DNA from: Blattabacterium cuenoti | GTDB taxonomy: Bacteria > Bacteroidota > Bacteroidia > Flavobacteriales > Blattabacteriaceae | Reading direction: 5' to 3' | Assembly: GCF_014252255.1 (NCBI RefSeq) | Contig: NZ_CP059213.1 | Coordinates: 186,001-250,000, forward strand | DNA: 64,000 bases | Shown: positions 1 through 8,102 of the stretch, piece after piece | Numbering within the stretch: position 1 is the first letter of the stretch | Layout: the number at the start of each line of letters is the position of its first letter | Translations under genes and position numbers: made by a program | Notes under the pieces: generated by a model | Database searches by the model: none | What the model was told of the DNA's origin: nothing | The model's input: the letters and a program-made list of their open reading frames with translations, nothing else

Positions 1-645
1 TTGATTATTAGTAATATCAAAAATTTTAGTAGACGCTGTTAAAACAACATTTGCTCCTAAAACAGAACCTTTTTTTATTAACACTCCTTCTACTAAAATA
101 CATCTAGATCCAATAAAAACATCATCTTCAATAATTACAGGATTCCCTTGTAAGGGTTCTAACACTCCTCCTATTCCAACTCCTCCGCTTATATGTACAC
201 GACAACCAATTTGAGCGCAACTACCTACGGTAGCCCATGTATCTATCATAGTTTTTTCTCCTATATATGATCCTATATTTACGTAAGAAGGCATAAGAAT
301 AACCCCTGGTGATATATATGAACCATAACGTGCTATAGCATGAGGAACTACACGAATATTTTTTTCTTGAAATTTATTTTTTAGAGGTATTTTATCATAA
401 AATTCTAATGGACCTAATTCTATAACATTCATTTTTCTAACAGAAAAATACATTATAATTGCTTTTTTGACCCATTCATTTACTACCCAATCTCCATTCT
501 TTAATGGATAAGAAACTCTAATTTTTCCATTTTCTAAATGATCAATAACTTGAATAACTATATTATTGATATGATCGTCAATATTCCATAAATTTTTTTG
601 TATCCAAGCTTTTTCTATCTCTAATTTTAGTTCATTCACTTTCAT
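1..645 (-). CDS. dapD: Tetrahydrodipicolinate N-succinyltransferase (partial, C-terminus beyond the left edge)
   Basis: Transfers succinyl from succinyl-CoA to tetrahydrodipicolinate in the succinylase branch of diaminopimelate/lysine synthesis, a cytosolic step feeding peptidoglycan and lysine. The first 215 codons are open from an ATG at 645-643 to the window edge. The N-terminal helical part (begins MKVNELKLEIEKAW) is followed by a left-handed beta-helix with hexapeptide repeats, including the conserved stretches PSYVNIGSYIGE, MIDTWATVGSCAQIG and HISGGVGIGGV that form the trimer active site. The family is about 270 residues, so roughly the last 55 are missing. It is divergent from ruvX, and a candidate promoter lies just upstream. 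Identification is firm. Confidence 0.95.
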   Translation of the reverse strand, partial: MKVNELKLEIEKAWIQKNLWNIDDHINNIVIQVIDHLENGKIRVSYPLKNGDWVVNEWVKKAIIMYFSVRKMNVIELGPLEFYDKIPLKNKFQEKNIRVVPHAIARYGSYISPGVILMPSYVNIGSYIGEKTMIDTWATVGSCAQIGCRVHISGGVGIGGVLEPLQGNPVIIEDDVFIGSRCILVEGVLIKKGSVLGANVVLTASTKIFDITNNQ

Positions 646-661
646 AAAGGTTTATTAAAAA

Positions 662-692
662 CAAAAGTAGTAAAAATAAAATAAGATAACAA
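662..692 (-). promoter_or_regulatory. Candidate promoter of dapD
   Basis: On the minus strand a TTG (692-690) is followed after 20 nt by TACTTTTG (669-662), matching the Bacteroidetes sigma consensus TTG-N19/20-TAnnTTTG. The box ends 17 nt before the dapD ATG. The match includes both boxes at proper spacing, but such motifs arise by chance in A+T-rich DNA. Confidence 0.45.
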
Positions 693-697
693 GTATA

Positions 698-705
698 TAT
701 ATTTG
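698..705 (+). promoter_or_regulatory. Candidate -7 box for ruvX-def
   Basis: TATATTTG matches the Bacteroidetes TAnnTTTG box and lies 29 nt before the preferred ruvX ATG at 735. No clear -33 TTG is visible. The box sits in the right half of a 24-nt imperfect palindrome (686-709) that also covers the -33 element of the divergent dapD promoter, so a shared operator is possible. Confidence 0.35.
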
Positions 706-734
706 TTATAATAGTATTGTATTTAATAAAAAAA

Positions 735-1148
735 ATGTCAAAAATATTAGGAATTGATTATGGAAAAGTAATAACAGGTTTATCTATAACGGATAATAAA
801 CAAATATTTGCATTTGGATTAGATTCTATTAAAACTAAACAATTAATGAATTTTTTAAAGACTTTTTTAAATTATGAAACAATAAATAAAATTGTAATAG
901 GTTTACCTAAAAAACTAAATAATCAAATAGAAACATTAATAGAAAAAGATATTCAAATATTTATTAATAAATTTCATATCCAATATCCTAAAATTATTAT
1001 AGAAAGATTAGATGAACGTTTTACTTCTAAAATGGCTTTGAATACTATGATTGAATTAGGTTTTAAAAAAAAAAGAAAAAAAATAATTTTAAATAAAATT
1101 AGTGCTACTATTATTTTACAATCTTATCTTAAAAAAAATAAAAATTAA
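735..1148 (+). CDS. ruvX: YqgF/RuvX-type RNase H-fold nuclease, putative Holliday junction resolvase or pre-16S rRNA nuclease
   Basis: Family role: RNase H-fold nuclease implicated in pre-16S rRNA 5' end maturation and proposed as a Holliday junction resolvase. The chosen start is the ATG at 735, giving 137 residues that begin MSKILGIDYGK; a TTG at 717 would add six residues the family lacks. Visible motifs: GIDYG (Asp8) and DERFTS (Asp93-Glu94). In the C-terminal motif, normally with Asp two residues before I-[SA]-A, residue 120 is Asn (NKISATIILQ). Loss of this third metal-binding acid could impair catalysis. Length is normal, and the gene is followed after 3 nt by def, suggesting co-transcription. 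Confidence 0.88.
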   Translation: MSKILGIDYGKVITGLSITDNKQIFAFGLDSIKTKQLMNFLKTFLNYETINKIVIGLPKKLNNQIETLIEKDIQIFINKFHIQYPKIIIERLDERFTSKMALNTMIELGFKKKRKKIILNKISATIILQSYLKKNKN

Positions 1149-1151
1149 TTT

Positions 1152-1673
1152 ATGGTATTACCTATAATCCTTTATGGAAATCCTATTTTAAGAAAAAAAT
1201 GTTTAGATGTAGATTTACATTCTTGTAAAAAAAAAATGAATCAATTAATAAAAAATATGTTTGATACTATACATAAAGTAAAAGGTATAGGATTAGCTGC
1301 TCCTCAAATTGGACAAAATATACGACTTTTTATAGTCGAAACTCCTTATTTATATGAAAAAAAAATAAATAATTATAAGGAAGTTTTTATTAATTCTAAA
1401 ATATTAAAAATATATGGAAAAAAATATAAATTTTATGAAGGATGTCTTAGTATTCCTGGAGTTATGGGATATGTAAAAAGAAAACCAAATATATTAATTG
1501 AATATTATGATCATAATTGGAAAAAACAAAAAAAAATATTAACAGGAATATGTGCTAGAGTTATTCTTCATGAATATGATCATCTTGATGGAAAACTTTT
1601 TATAGATTATTTTTCTTATAAAAAAAGAAAAATAATAGAAAAAAAATTGATTAATTTATCATACAATTTATGA
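1152..1673 (+). CDS. def: Peptide deformylase
   Basis: Removes the N-formyl group from nascent proteins; cytosolic Fe/Zn metalloenzyme. All three family motifs are present: GIGLAAPQIG (46-55), EGCLSIPG with the metal ligand Cys98, and HEYDH with ligands His140 and His144 and catalytic Glu141. At 173 residues it is the usual type I length. It follows ruvX by 3 nt. Its 3' end overlaps the convergent rplT by 6 bp (1668-1673), so no terminator fits between them. Confidence 0.96.
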   Translation: MVLPIILYGNPILRKKCLDVDLHSCKKKMNQLIKNMFDTIHKVKGIGLAAPQIGQNIRLFIVETPYLYEKKINNYKEVFINSKILKIYGKKYKFYEGCLSIPGVMGYVKRKPNILIEYYDHNWKKQKKILTGICARVILHEYDHLDGKLFIDYFSYKKRKIIEKKLINLSYNL

Positions 1674-2015
1674 ATAAATATAATTTATTATTTTTTCAAA
1701 AGTGCTCGGATCATTCATAGAAAAATCTGAAAGAATTTTTCTATTTATTTTCATTTTTTTATCGGATAATTTTTTTATAAATTCAGAATAAGACCGTCCA
1801 TATTTACGTACTCCCGCATTAATACGTTGAATCCAAATAGATCTAAAATCTCTTTTCTTTTTTTTTCTTCCTGAAAAAGCATAAATAAAAGATTTTTCAA
1901 CGGCATTTTTAGCAACTGTATAAACTTTACTTCTTGATCCATAAAATCCTTTTGCTAATTTTAGTATTTTTTTTCTTCTTCGTCTAGAGGAAACCGCATT
2001 TGTAGATCTTGGCAT
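1668..2015 (-). CDS. rplT: Large ribosomal subunit protein bL20
   Basis: Binds 23S rRNA early in 50S assembly. It is 115 residues, the family length, beginning MPRSTNAVSSRRRRKK, with the conserved motif RDFRSIWIQRINA and the typical KxYGRSYSEF tract. It is the last gene of the infC-rpmI-rplT order conserved across bacteria, 8 nt after rpmI. In E. coli bL20 represses this operon; no leader structure for that could be recognised here. The stop overlaps the end of the convergent def. Confidence 0.97.
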   Translation of the reverse strand: MPRSTNAVSSRRRRKKILKLAKGFYGSRSKVYTVAKNAVEKSFIYAFSGRKKKKRDFRSIWIQRINAGVRKYGRSYSEFIKKLSDKKMKINRKILSDFSMNDPSTFEKIINYIYS

Positions 2016-2023
2016 AATTTTTT

Positions 2024-2212
2024 TTAAATTTGTTTTTTAATATTCTGTTTATCTGATTTATGTAATAAAGTAAATCTAGAAAGATTACGTTTTCTCCTTT
2101 TCGATTTTTTAGTTAAAATATGATTTTTAAATGCATGTTTTTTTTTTATATGTCCATTTGCTGTTTTTTTAAATCTTTTTTTTGATCCTGATTTTGTTTT
2201 CAATTTTGTCAT
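2024..2212 (-). CDS. rpmI: Large ribosomal subunit protein bL35
   Basis: Small basic 50S protein of 62 residues beginning [17 protein letters not shown], matching the bL35 pattern of a Lys/Arg-rich N-terminus and a conserved [14 protein letters not shown] core. It lies 11 nt after infC and 8 nt before rplT in the conserved infC-rpmI-rplT cluster. Confidence 0.96.
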   Translation of the reverse strand: MTKLKTKSGSKKRFKKTANGHIKKKHAFKNHILTKKSKRRKRNLSRFTLLHKSDKQNIKKQI

Positions 2213-2223
2213 AATTATAAAAA

Positions 2224-2799
2224 TTAAAATTTTTTTGGAGCCAATATCATGTACATTCTTTTTCCTTCCATAACCGGCATTTGTTCTACTTTTCCATATT
2301 CTTCAATTTCTTCTGCAAATTTTAATAATTTTATTTTACCTTGATCTTTATATACTATAGAACGCCCTTTAAAAAAAACAAAAACTTTCACTTTATCTCC
2401 ACGCATTAAAAATTTCTCAGCGCTTTTAATCTTAACTTTTCCATCATGATCACCTATTTGTGGTCCAAATCTTATTTCTTTAGTATTTACTTTAATTTGT
2501 TTTGCTTTAAATTGTTTTTTTCTTTTTTTTTGTTCATATAAAAATTTTTTATAATCCAATATTTTACATACTGGAGGATCTAATTTTGGATTAATTTCAA
2601 CTAAATCCAATTCTTTTTCTTTAGAAAATTGTATAGCTTCTTGTATAGAATAAATACCATTTTCTATAGAAGTATTACCTACTAAACGAACTTTTTTCGA
2701 ATGAATATTTTCATTAATACGATATTCCTCTTTTTTTTGTAAAATTGGCCTAAAAATCTTTTTCCTTTTATTTCCTCTAGAAAATTTTTTTTTTATAAT
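2224..2799 (-). CDS. infC: Translation initiation factor IF-3, starting at a non-AUG codon (AUU proposed)
   Basis: IF-3 keeps ribosomal subunits apart and checks start-codon and initiator-tRNA fidelity. Both domains are complete: N-domain ([17 protein letters not shown]) and C-domain ([27 protein letters not shown]). After an in-frame TAA at 2808-2806 the frame contains no ATG, GTG or TTG until a TTG at 2610, which would delete the N-domain. The first candidate start is ATT at 2799-2797, directly followed by ATA; this gives about 191 residues, with a Lys-rich leader normal for the family. E. coli infC also starts at AUU and is autoregulated through it, so I chose ATT. The exact start (ATT or ATA) is inferred. 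Confidence 0.88.
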   Translation of the reverse strand: MIKKKFSRGNKRKKIFRPILQKKEEYRINENIHSKKVRLVGNTSIENGIYSIQEAIQFSKEKELDLVEINPKLDPPVCKILDYKKFLYEQKKRKKQFKAKQIKVNTKEIRFGPQIGDHDGKVKIKSAEKFLMRGDKVKVFVFFKGRSIVYKDQGKIKLLKFAEEIEEYGKVEQMPVMEGKRMYMILAPKKF

Positions 2800-2811
2800 A
2801 GCTTTTTAATT

Positions 2812-4059
2812 TTATTTTTTTAAATTTATTTCTTTAGAAATTATTTCTATTCCTTTAGTGATAGAAAATATTCCTATATGTCCTAATCCATGACGACGTA
2901 ATGAAATCATTTTATTTTCTTCTTCTTTTTTTCCTAAAATAATCATATAAGGTATTTTATTATCTTCAGAATCTCTAATTTTTTTATTAATTTTCTCATT
3001 CCTTATATCAATAGATACTCGAATCTTATAATTTAACATCAAATTTAAAATTTTTTTTGCATAAATTATATATTTATTACTTATAGGAAGTATAACTACT
3101 TGATTAGGAGTCAACCATGATGGTATATTTCCTTTTGTATGTTCTATTATAATAGCGATAATTCGTTCTAATGAACCAAAAGGAGCTCTATGTATCATTA
3201 CTGGACGACATTTTTCATTATTTTTACCTTTATAATATAAATCAAATCTTTCAGGTAAATTATAATCTACTTGAATAGTACCTAATTGCCAACTTCTTCC
3301 TAAAGAATCTTTGACAAGAAAATCAAGTTTTGGGCCATAAAAAGCTGCTTCTCCATAATTTATGGATACATTAATTTTTTCTTCTTCAACAGCTTTTAAT
3401 ATAGCTTTTTCCGCCTTTTTCCAATTATTTTCTGATCCAATATAATTATCTATTTTTTTTGTATCTCTTAAAGAAATTCTAATTGTATATTCATAAAAAC
3501 CTAAACATCTAAAAACATAAAAAACTAAGTTTATAACTTTTTTAAATTCTTCTACTAATTGATCATTAGTACAAAAAATATGTGCATCATCTTGAGTGAA
3601 ACATCTTACTCTAGTTAATCCATTAAGTTCTCCACTTTTTTCATAACGATATACTGTACCAAACTCTGCAAAACGTTTAGGAAGATCTTTATAAGACCAT
3701 TCTTGAGAACGATAAACTTCACAATGATGAGGACAATTCATAGGTTTTAATAAAAATTCTTCTTTTTTATAAGGTGTATGAATAGATTTAAAATTATCTT
3801 TTCCATATTTATCCCAATGTCCACTCCTTATATATAACTCTTTATGTCCAATATGTGGAGTTATTATCATTTCATATCCATTTTTTTTCTGAATTTCAGT
3901 TAAAAATTCTTCTAAATTCTTTCTAAAAATTGTTCCTTTAGGCAGCCATAACGGTAATCCAATACCAACTCTATCAGAAAATAGAAAAAATTTTAATTTT
4001 TTACCTATTTTTTTATGATCTATAGTATTAGAATCTTCTTTTAATTTATTTTTATACAT
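2812..4059 (-). CDS. thrS: Threonyl-tRNA synthetase lacking TGS and editing domains
   Basis: Charges tRNA-Thr. The 415 residues align with the C-terminal two thirds of the usual ~640-residue enzyme, beginning just before the class II core (DHKKIGKKLKFF). Zinc ligands are Cys109 (KPMNCPHH), His160 (DDAHIF) and His290 (MIHRAP). Motif 2 (FGTVYRYEKSGEL...GLTRVRCF) and motif 3 (GSLERI) are intact, as is the anticodon-binding domain (NEKINKKIRD). The N-terminal TGS and Ser-editing (N2) domains are absent: glpF ends 26 bp upstream, so they cannot be hidden nearby. It precedes infC in the common thrS-infC-rpmI-rplT order. Aminoacylation looks intact; clearing of Ser-tRNA-Thr does not. Confidence 0.93.
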   Translation of the reverse strand: MYKNKLKEDSNTIDHKKIGKKLKFFLFSDRVGIGLPLWLPKGTIFRKNLEEFLTEIQKKNGYEMIITPHIGHKELYIRSGHWDKYGKDNFKSIHTPYKKEEFLLKPMNCPHHCEVYRSQEWSYKDLPKRFAEFGTVYRYEKSGELNGLTRVRCFTQDDAHIFCTNDQLVEEFKKVINLVFYVFRCLGFYEYTIRISLRDTKKIDNYIGSENNWKKAEKAILKAVEEEKINVSINYGEAAFYGPKLDFLVKDSLGRSWQLGTIQVDYNLPERFDLYYKGKNNEKCRPVMIHRAPFGSLERIIAIIIEHTKGNIPSWLTPNQVVILPISNKYIIYAKKILNLMLNYKIRVSIDIRNEKINKKIRDSEDNKIPYMIILGKKEEENKMISLRRHGLGHIGIFSITKGIEIISKEINLKK

Positions 4060-4085
4060 GAAAAAAAATTACAAATTTTTCTTTT

Positions 4086-4835
4086 TTAGGATAAAAATAA
4101 ATATAATATTGAAGCTATTATACTTCCACAAATAGGACCTAATACAGGAATAAATGCATAATTCCAATGATTTTTTTCTTTTCCATGAATTGGAATAATA
4201 GAATATATAATTCTAGGACCTAAATCACGAGCAGGATTAATAGCAGCACCAGTATTTCCTCCTAAGGATAAAACAATACCGAATACTACTAAAGCAGGAA
4301 CTAATGCTTCTAAAGAACCTAACCCTATAGAATATTTATTTTCTTTCAAAAAAAGAAAACCTTTAGTTTTTAAATATAAAGAAATAAATATAAAAATAAA
4401 AGTAGATAATACTTCACTTAAAAAATTAGAATATAAATTTCTTATAGAAGGAGTTGTAACAAAAACAGATAATTTATCTTCTTCATTTTTAGTTTCCATA
4501 AAATGGTCTTTATATAAAATCCATACAAATAGAGACCCTAACATAGCTCCAATAAATTGAGAAAAAATATAAAATGGAACCATATTCCAATTAAATTTTC
4601 CAATTATTGCAAAACTAATTGTAACACATGGATTTAAATGAGCTCCACTATAAGGAGAAGAAACTATAATTCCCATAAAAACAGCTAATGCCCATCCTAT
4701 AGTAATAGTAAGCCATTCTCCACTATTTTTTTTACTGTGACCCTTAGTTTTTGATAAAATTACATTTGCTACTACTCCATTTCCTAAAAATACTAAAATC
4801 ATTGTTCCTATAATTTCTGAACATATTTTTGTCAT
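4086..4835 (-). CDS. glpF: Glycerol facilitator (aquaglyceroporin)
   Basis: Inner-membrane channel for glycerol of the MIP family. It is 249 residues with about six hydrophobic segments plus two half-helices. The second signature is canonical NPARD (200-204); the first is SGAHLNPC (63-70), with Cys in place of the usual Ala of NPA. The Asp of NPARD marks a glycerol-conducting rather than water-only pore. It is last in glpD-glpK-glpF, 12 nt after glpK, which phosphorylates the imported glycerol. Confidence 0.94.
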   Translation of the reverse strand: MTKICSEIIGTMILVFLGNGVVANVILSKTKGHSKKNSGEWLTITIGWALAVFMGIIVSSPYSGAHLNPCVTISFAIIGKFNWNMVPFYIFSQFIGAMLGSLFVWILYKDHFMETKNEEDKLSVFVTTPSIRNLYSNFLSEVLSTFIFIFISLYLKTKGFLFLKENKYSIGLGSLEALVPALVVFGIVLSLGGNTGAAINPARDLGPRIIYSIIPIHGKEKNHWNYAFIPVLGPICGSIIASILYLFLS

Positions 4836-4847
4836 TTTATTTATTTT

Positions 4848-6344
4848 TTATTGAACAGATCCAGACCATGAACGAGTTGTTTTAATTGCTTTTTCCCATC
4901 CTTGAATTCTTTCTAAACGACTAGACATACCTTTTGGTTCAAAAACTTGTTCTAATTGCCATTTTTTTTGAATATCTTCTAAACTAGTCCAATAATTTAC
5001 AGATAATCCAGCTAAATAAGCAGCTCCAGCTGCTGTAAGCTCAGATATTTTTGATTTTACTACTTTTACATTTAAAATATCAGATTGAAATTGCATTAAT
5101 AATTTATTAACCGTTGCTCCTCCATCTACACGAAGTTCTTTTATAGATATACCAGAATCTGCTTCCATAGCTTTTAAAACATCCATATTTTGAAAAGCAA
5201 TACTTTCTAATGCTGCACGAACAAAATGTGCAGAAGAAGTTCCTCTTGTTATTCCAACAATAGTTCCTCTAGCTTTTTGATCCCAATAAGGAGCTCCTAA
5301 ACCAGAAAAAGCTGGAACAAGATATAAACCTTCTGTATTTTCTACTGAAGAAGCTAAAGTTTCTGCTTCATTTGAAGACAATAAAAGACCTAATCCATCT
5401 CTAAGCCATTGAACAACAGCTCCTGCAATAAAAACACTTCCTTCTAACGCATATTGAACTTTATTTTTAATTTTCCAAGCAATAGTAGTTATTAAATTAT
5501 TTTGAGAAAAAACTGGAGAATCTCCTACATTCATTAACATAAAACAACCTGTTCCATAAGTATTTTTTACCATTCCAATTTTAGTACACATTTGACCGAA
5601 AAGAGCCGCTTGTTGATCTCCAGCTATTCCTGATATAGGTATTCTATGAGATAGAATATGTCCTGTAGTATAACCAAAAATTTCACTAGATGATTTGACT
5701 TCTGGTAGCATTGTTATCGGAATATCAAATAAATCAATTAAATCTTTATCCCAATTCAGGGTATGAATATTAAAAAGCATAGTACGAGAGGCATTGGTTA
5801 CATCTGTAACATGAATTTTTTTACCTGTTAAATTCCATATTAACCATGAATCTATAGTTCCAAATGCTAAATATCCAGAATTAGCTTTTTTTCTTGCACC
5901 TGGAACATTATCTAATATCCATTTAATTTTTGTAGCAGAAAAATAAGGATCTATAATTAACCCTGTTTTTTTTCTAATCATTTCAGTTAATCCTTCTTTT
6001 TTAATTTGATCACAATATTTATATGTTCTCCTATCTTGCCATACAATAGCATTAAAAATAGGTTCTCCTGTTTTTTTTTCCCAAACAACAGTAGTTTCTC
6101 TTTGATTGGTTATTCCTATTGAAACAATATTTTCACCATCTAAATTTGCTTTTAAAATTGCCTCTAAAGCAACTGAAGCTTGTGTAGACCATATTTCTTC
6201 TGCATTATGTTCCACCCATCCAGGATAAGGATAAATTTGTGTAAATTCTCTTTGAGCTATAGAAATAATATTTCCAATTTTATCAAAAATAATAGCTCTA
6301 GAACTAGTCGTTCCTTGATCTAATGATAGTACATATTTTTTCAT
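4848..6344 (-). CDS. glpK: Glycerol kinase
   Basis: ATP-dependent phosphorylation of glycerol to sn-glycerol 3-phosphate, trapping glycerol entering through GlpF. It is full length at 498 residues, FGGY family, beginning [18 protein letters not shown] with the phosphate-binding DQGTTSSR loop. Other conserved motifs are [58 protein letters not shown] and ELRVDGGA. It lies between glpD (28 nt upstream) and glpF (12 nt downstream), probably as one operon. Confidence 0.97.
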   Translation of the reverse strand: MKKYVLSLDQGTTSSRAIIFDKIGNIISIAQREFTQIYPYPGWVEHNAEEIWSTQASVALEAILKANLDGENIVSIGITNQRETTVVWEKKTGEPIFNAIVWQDRRTYKYCDQIKKEGLTEMIRKKTGLIIDPYFSATKIKWILDNVPGARKKANSGYLAFGTIDSWLIWNLTGKKIHVTDVTNASRTMLFNIHTLNWDKDLIDLFDIPITMLPEVKSSSEIFGYTTGHILSHRIPISGIAGDQQAALFGQMCTKIGMVKNTYGTGCFMLMNVGDSPVFSQNNLITTIAWKIKNKVQYALEGSVFIAGAVVQWLRDGLGLLLSSNEAETLASSVENTEGLYLVPAFSGLGAPYWDQKARGTIVGITRGTSSAHFVRAALESIAFQNMDVLKAMEADSGISIKELRVDGGATVNKLLMQFQSDILNVKVVKSKISELTAAGAAYLAGLSVNYWTSLEDIQKKWQLEQVFEPKGMSSRLERIQGWEKAIKTTRSWSGSVQ

Positions 6345-6372
6345 AAATATATATATGAAAGGTATTACAACA

Positions 6373-7983
6373 TCAAATAATAGGATAATAATAACGCATA
6401 GCTAACTCTTTAAAAGCCTCTATTTGTGATTTTTCCCATTTTTCATCTCTAGAAAGTTCTTTAGCCATTAATGCTGCCACTTTTGGTGCTACATTTATTG
6501 CTTCTTTTGCATTTAAAAATAATAAACGGAACCTTCTTGCTAAAACATCTTCAATTGTTCGAGCCATTTCAAAACGTACCATCCATATAACTTCCGCTTC
6601 TGTACAATAATAAGAATAAGAAGAAGAATCTTTACATTTTGATATTAAGTTATTTTTTAATAATGGATTTTTTTCAATTAATTTTTTTATATGATATTCA
6701 TCTTCTCCATATTTTTTCCAATACAAATTTTGACTTTTATATGAAGAATTAGATCCATAAATTTTAATATTTTTTGTTATAGAAGGCATTTTATTTAATT
6801 TTCCTATTTCAATAGCTTTATTAACAGTTTCTTCCGCCATTTTTCTATATGTAGTCCATTTTCCTCCTACAATACTTATTAATCCAGAAGAACTAATTAT
6901 AATTTTATGAGATCTAGAAATATCTTTTGTTTTAGTTTTAATAGAAGAATGAACAAAAAGAGGACGTAATCCAGAAAAAGCACTGAGTATATCACTTTTT
7001 TTTGGATTTATAATAAAATATTTGTTAAAAGTTTGTAAAATAAAATCTATTTCTTCTTCTAAAGGTTTTGGTTCAAGAACACTTTTTTCTAAAAAAGTAT
7101 CTGTGGTTCCTACTAAAACATGATCATACCATGGAACACAAAATAATATTCTTCCATCCGAAGTTTTTGGAATTACCACTGCATTTAAACTACTAAAAAA
7201 TGATTTATTTAATACAATATGTGTTCCTTGACTAGGTTTTATTAAAATAGGGCATTTTGATTCATCCATTTTTGAAATAGAATTAGAGAAAACACCAGTA
7301 GCATTTATAACAATTTTTGAATAAATAGAATATTTTTTATTAGTTTCAATATCATAAGCTACAACTCCAGATATTTTATTTCCAACTTTTTTTATAAGAC
7401 TTTTAACTGGAAAATAATTTAATAAAATTCCACCTTTTTGAACACAAGTTTGTGCTAAATTAATTGCTAAACGAGAATCATCAAATTGTCCATCATAATA
7501 TAAAATACCTCCTTTTAATTTATGAGTTTTAATTTCAGGAAAATTTTTAATTATTTCATTTTTGGATAAAAATTTGGATTTTCCAAAACTTAAGGAACCA
7601 GATAACCATTCATATAATTTTAACCCAGTCCAATATAAAAATCCCATTTTCCAACTAAAAATTGGAATAATAAATTTTTGTTTTTTTACTAAATGAGGTG
7701 CATTTTTTAACAAAAGTCCTCTTTCTTGTAAAGCTTCATAAACTAATTTTATATTTCCTTGAGCTAAATACCGTACTCCTCCATGAACTAATTTTGTACT
7801 ACGACTAGTAGTACCTTTAGAAAAATCAGATTGTTCTAAAAGAAGAGTTTTATATCCTCTAGAAGAAGAATCTAAAGCAATACCTAATCCTGTTGCTCCA
7901 CCTCCAATAATGATAATATCCCAAATATTTACATTTTTTAAAATGTTCAAAAACTTATCTCTATTTAAAAAATCTTTCATCAT
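6373..7983 (-). CDS. glpD: Aerobic FAD-dependent glycerol-3-phosphate dehydrogenase
   Basis: Oxidises glycerol 3-phosphate to dihydroxyacetone phosphate, passing electrons to quinone at the inner face of the membrane. It has 536 residues. The FAD dinucleotide-binding motif GGGATGLG is at 27-34, followed by the family signatures [28 protein letters not shown] and [13 protein letters not shown], and a C-terminal helical cap domain. Start is ATGATG at 7983; the second ATG (7980) is equally plausible. It is first in glpD-glpK-glpF. The upstream region carries a TAnnTTTG box enclosed by an 11-bp inverted repeat. Confidence 0.96.
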   Translation of the reverse strand: MMKDFLNRDKFLNILKNVNIWDIIIIGGGATGLGIALDSSSRGYKTLLLEQSDFSKGTTSRSTKLVHGGVRYLAQGNIKLVYEALQERGLLLKNAPHLVKKQKFIIPIFSWKMGFLYWTGLKLYEWLSGSLSFGKSKFLSKNEIIKNFPEIKTHKLKGGILYYDGQFDDSRLAINLAQTCVQKGGILLNYFPVKSLIKKVGNKISGVVAYDIETNKKYSIYSKIVINATGVFSNSISKMDESKCPILIKPSQGTHIVLNKSFFSSLNAVVIPKTSDGRILFCVPWYDHVLVGTTDTFLEKSVLEPKPLEEEIDFILQTFNKYFIINPKKSDILSAFSGLRPLFVHSSIKTKTKDISRSHKIIISSSGLISIVGGKWTTYRKMAEETVNKAIEIGKLNKMPSITKNIKIYGSNSSYKSQNLYWKKYGEDEYHIKKLIEKNPLLKNNLISKCKDSSSYSYYCTEAEVIWMVRFEMARTIEDVLARRFRLLFLNAKEAINVAPKVAALMAKELSRDEKWEKSQIEAFKELAMRYYYPII

Positions 7984-8031
7984 ATTTTACTCATATCAAA
8001 TTTTAAATAAAATCTTATTCCTATTGGAATT

Positions 8032-8070
8032 TTGAAAATATTATACAAACAAAATTAAAAATATTTTCAA
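8032..8070 (-). promoter_or_regulatory. Candidate glpD promoter enclosed by an inverted repeat
   Basis: On the minus strand, TAATTTTG (8057-8050) matches the Bacteroidetes -7 box about 67 nt before glpD. It lies wholly inside the 17-nt spacer of an 11-bp perfect inverted repeat, TTGAAAATATT at 8032-8042 and its complement at 8060-8070. This layout suits a dimeric repressor, but the arms hold only one G/C pair each, so chance is not excluded. Confidence 0.35.
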
Positions 8071-8102
8071 TAAAAGAAAATTTTAATTAAAATTAATATA
8101 AA

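Noticed and set aside
2224-2610. A short IF-3 starting at TTG 2610
   Set aside because: It would delete the conserved N-domain that is encoded in frame upstream.
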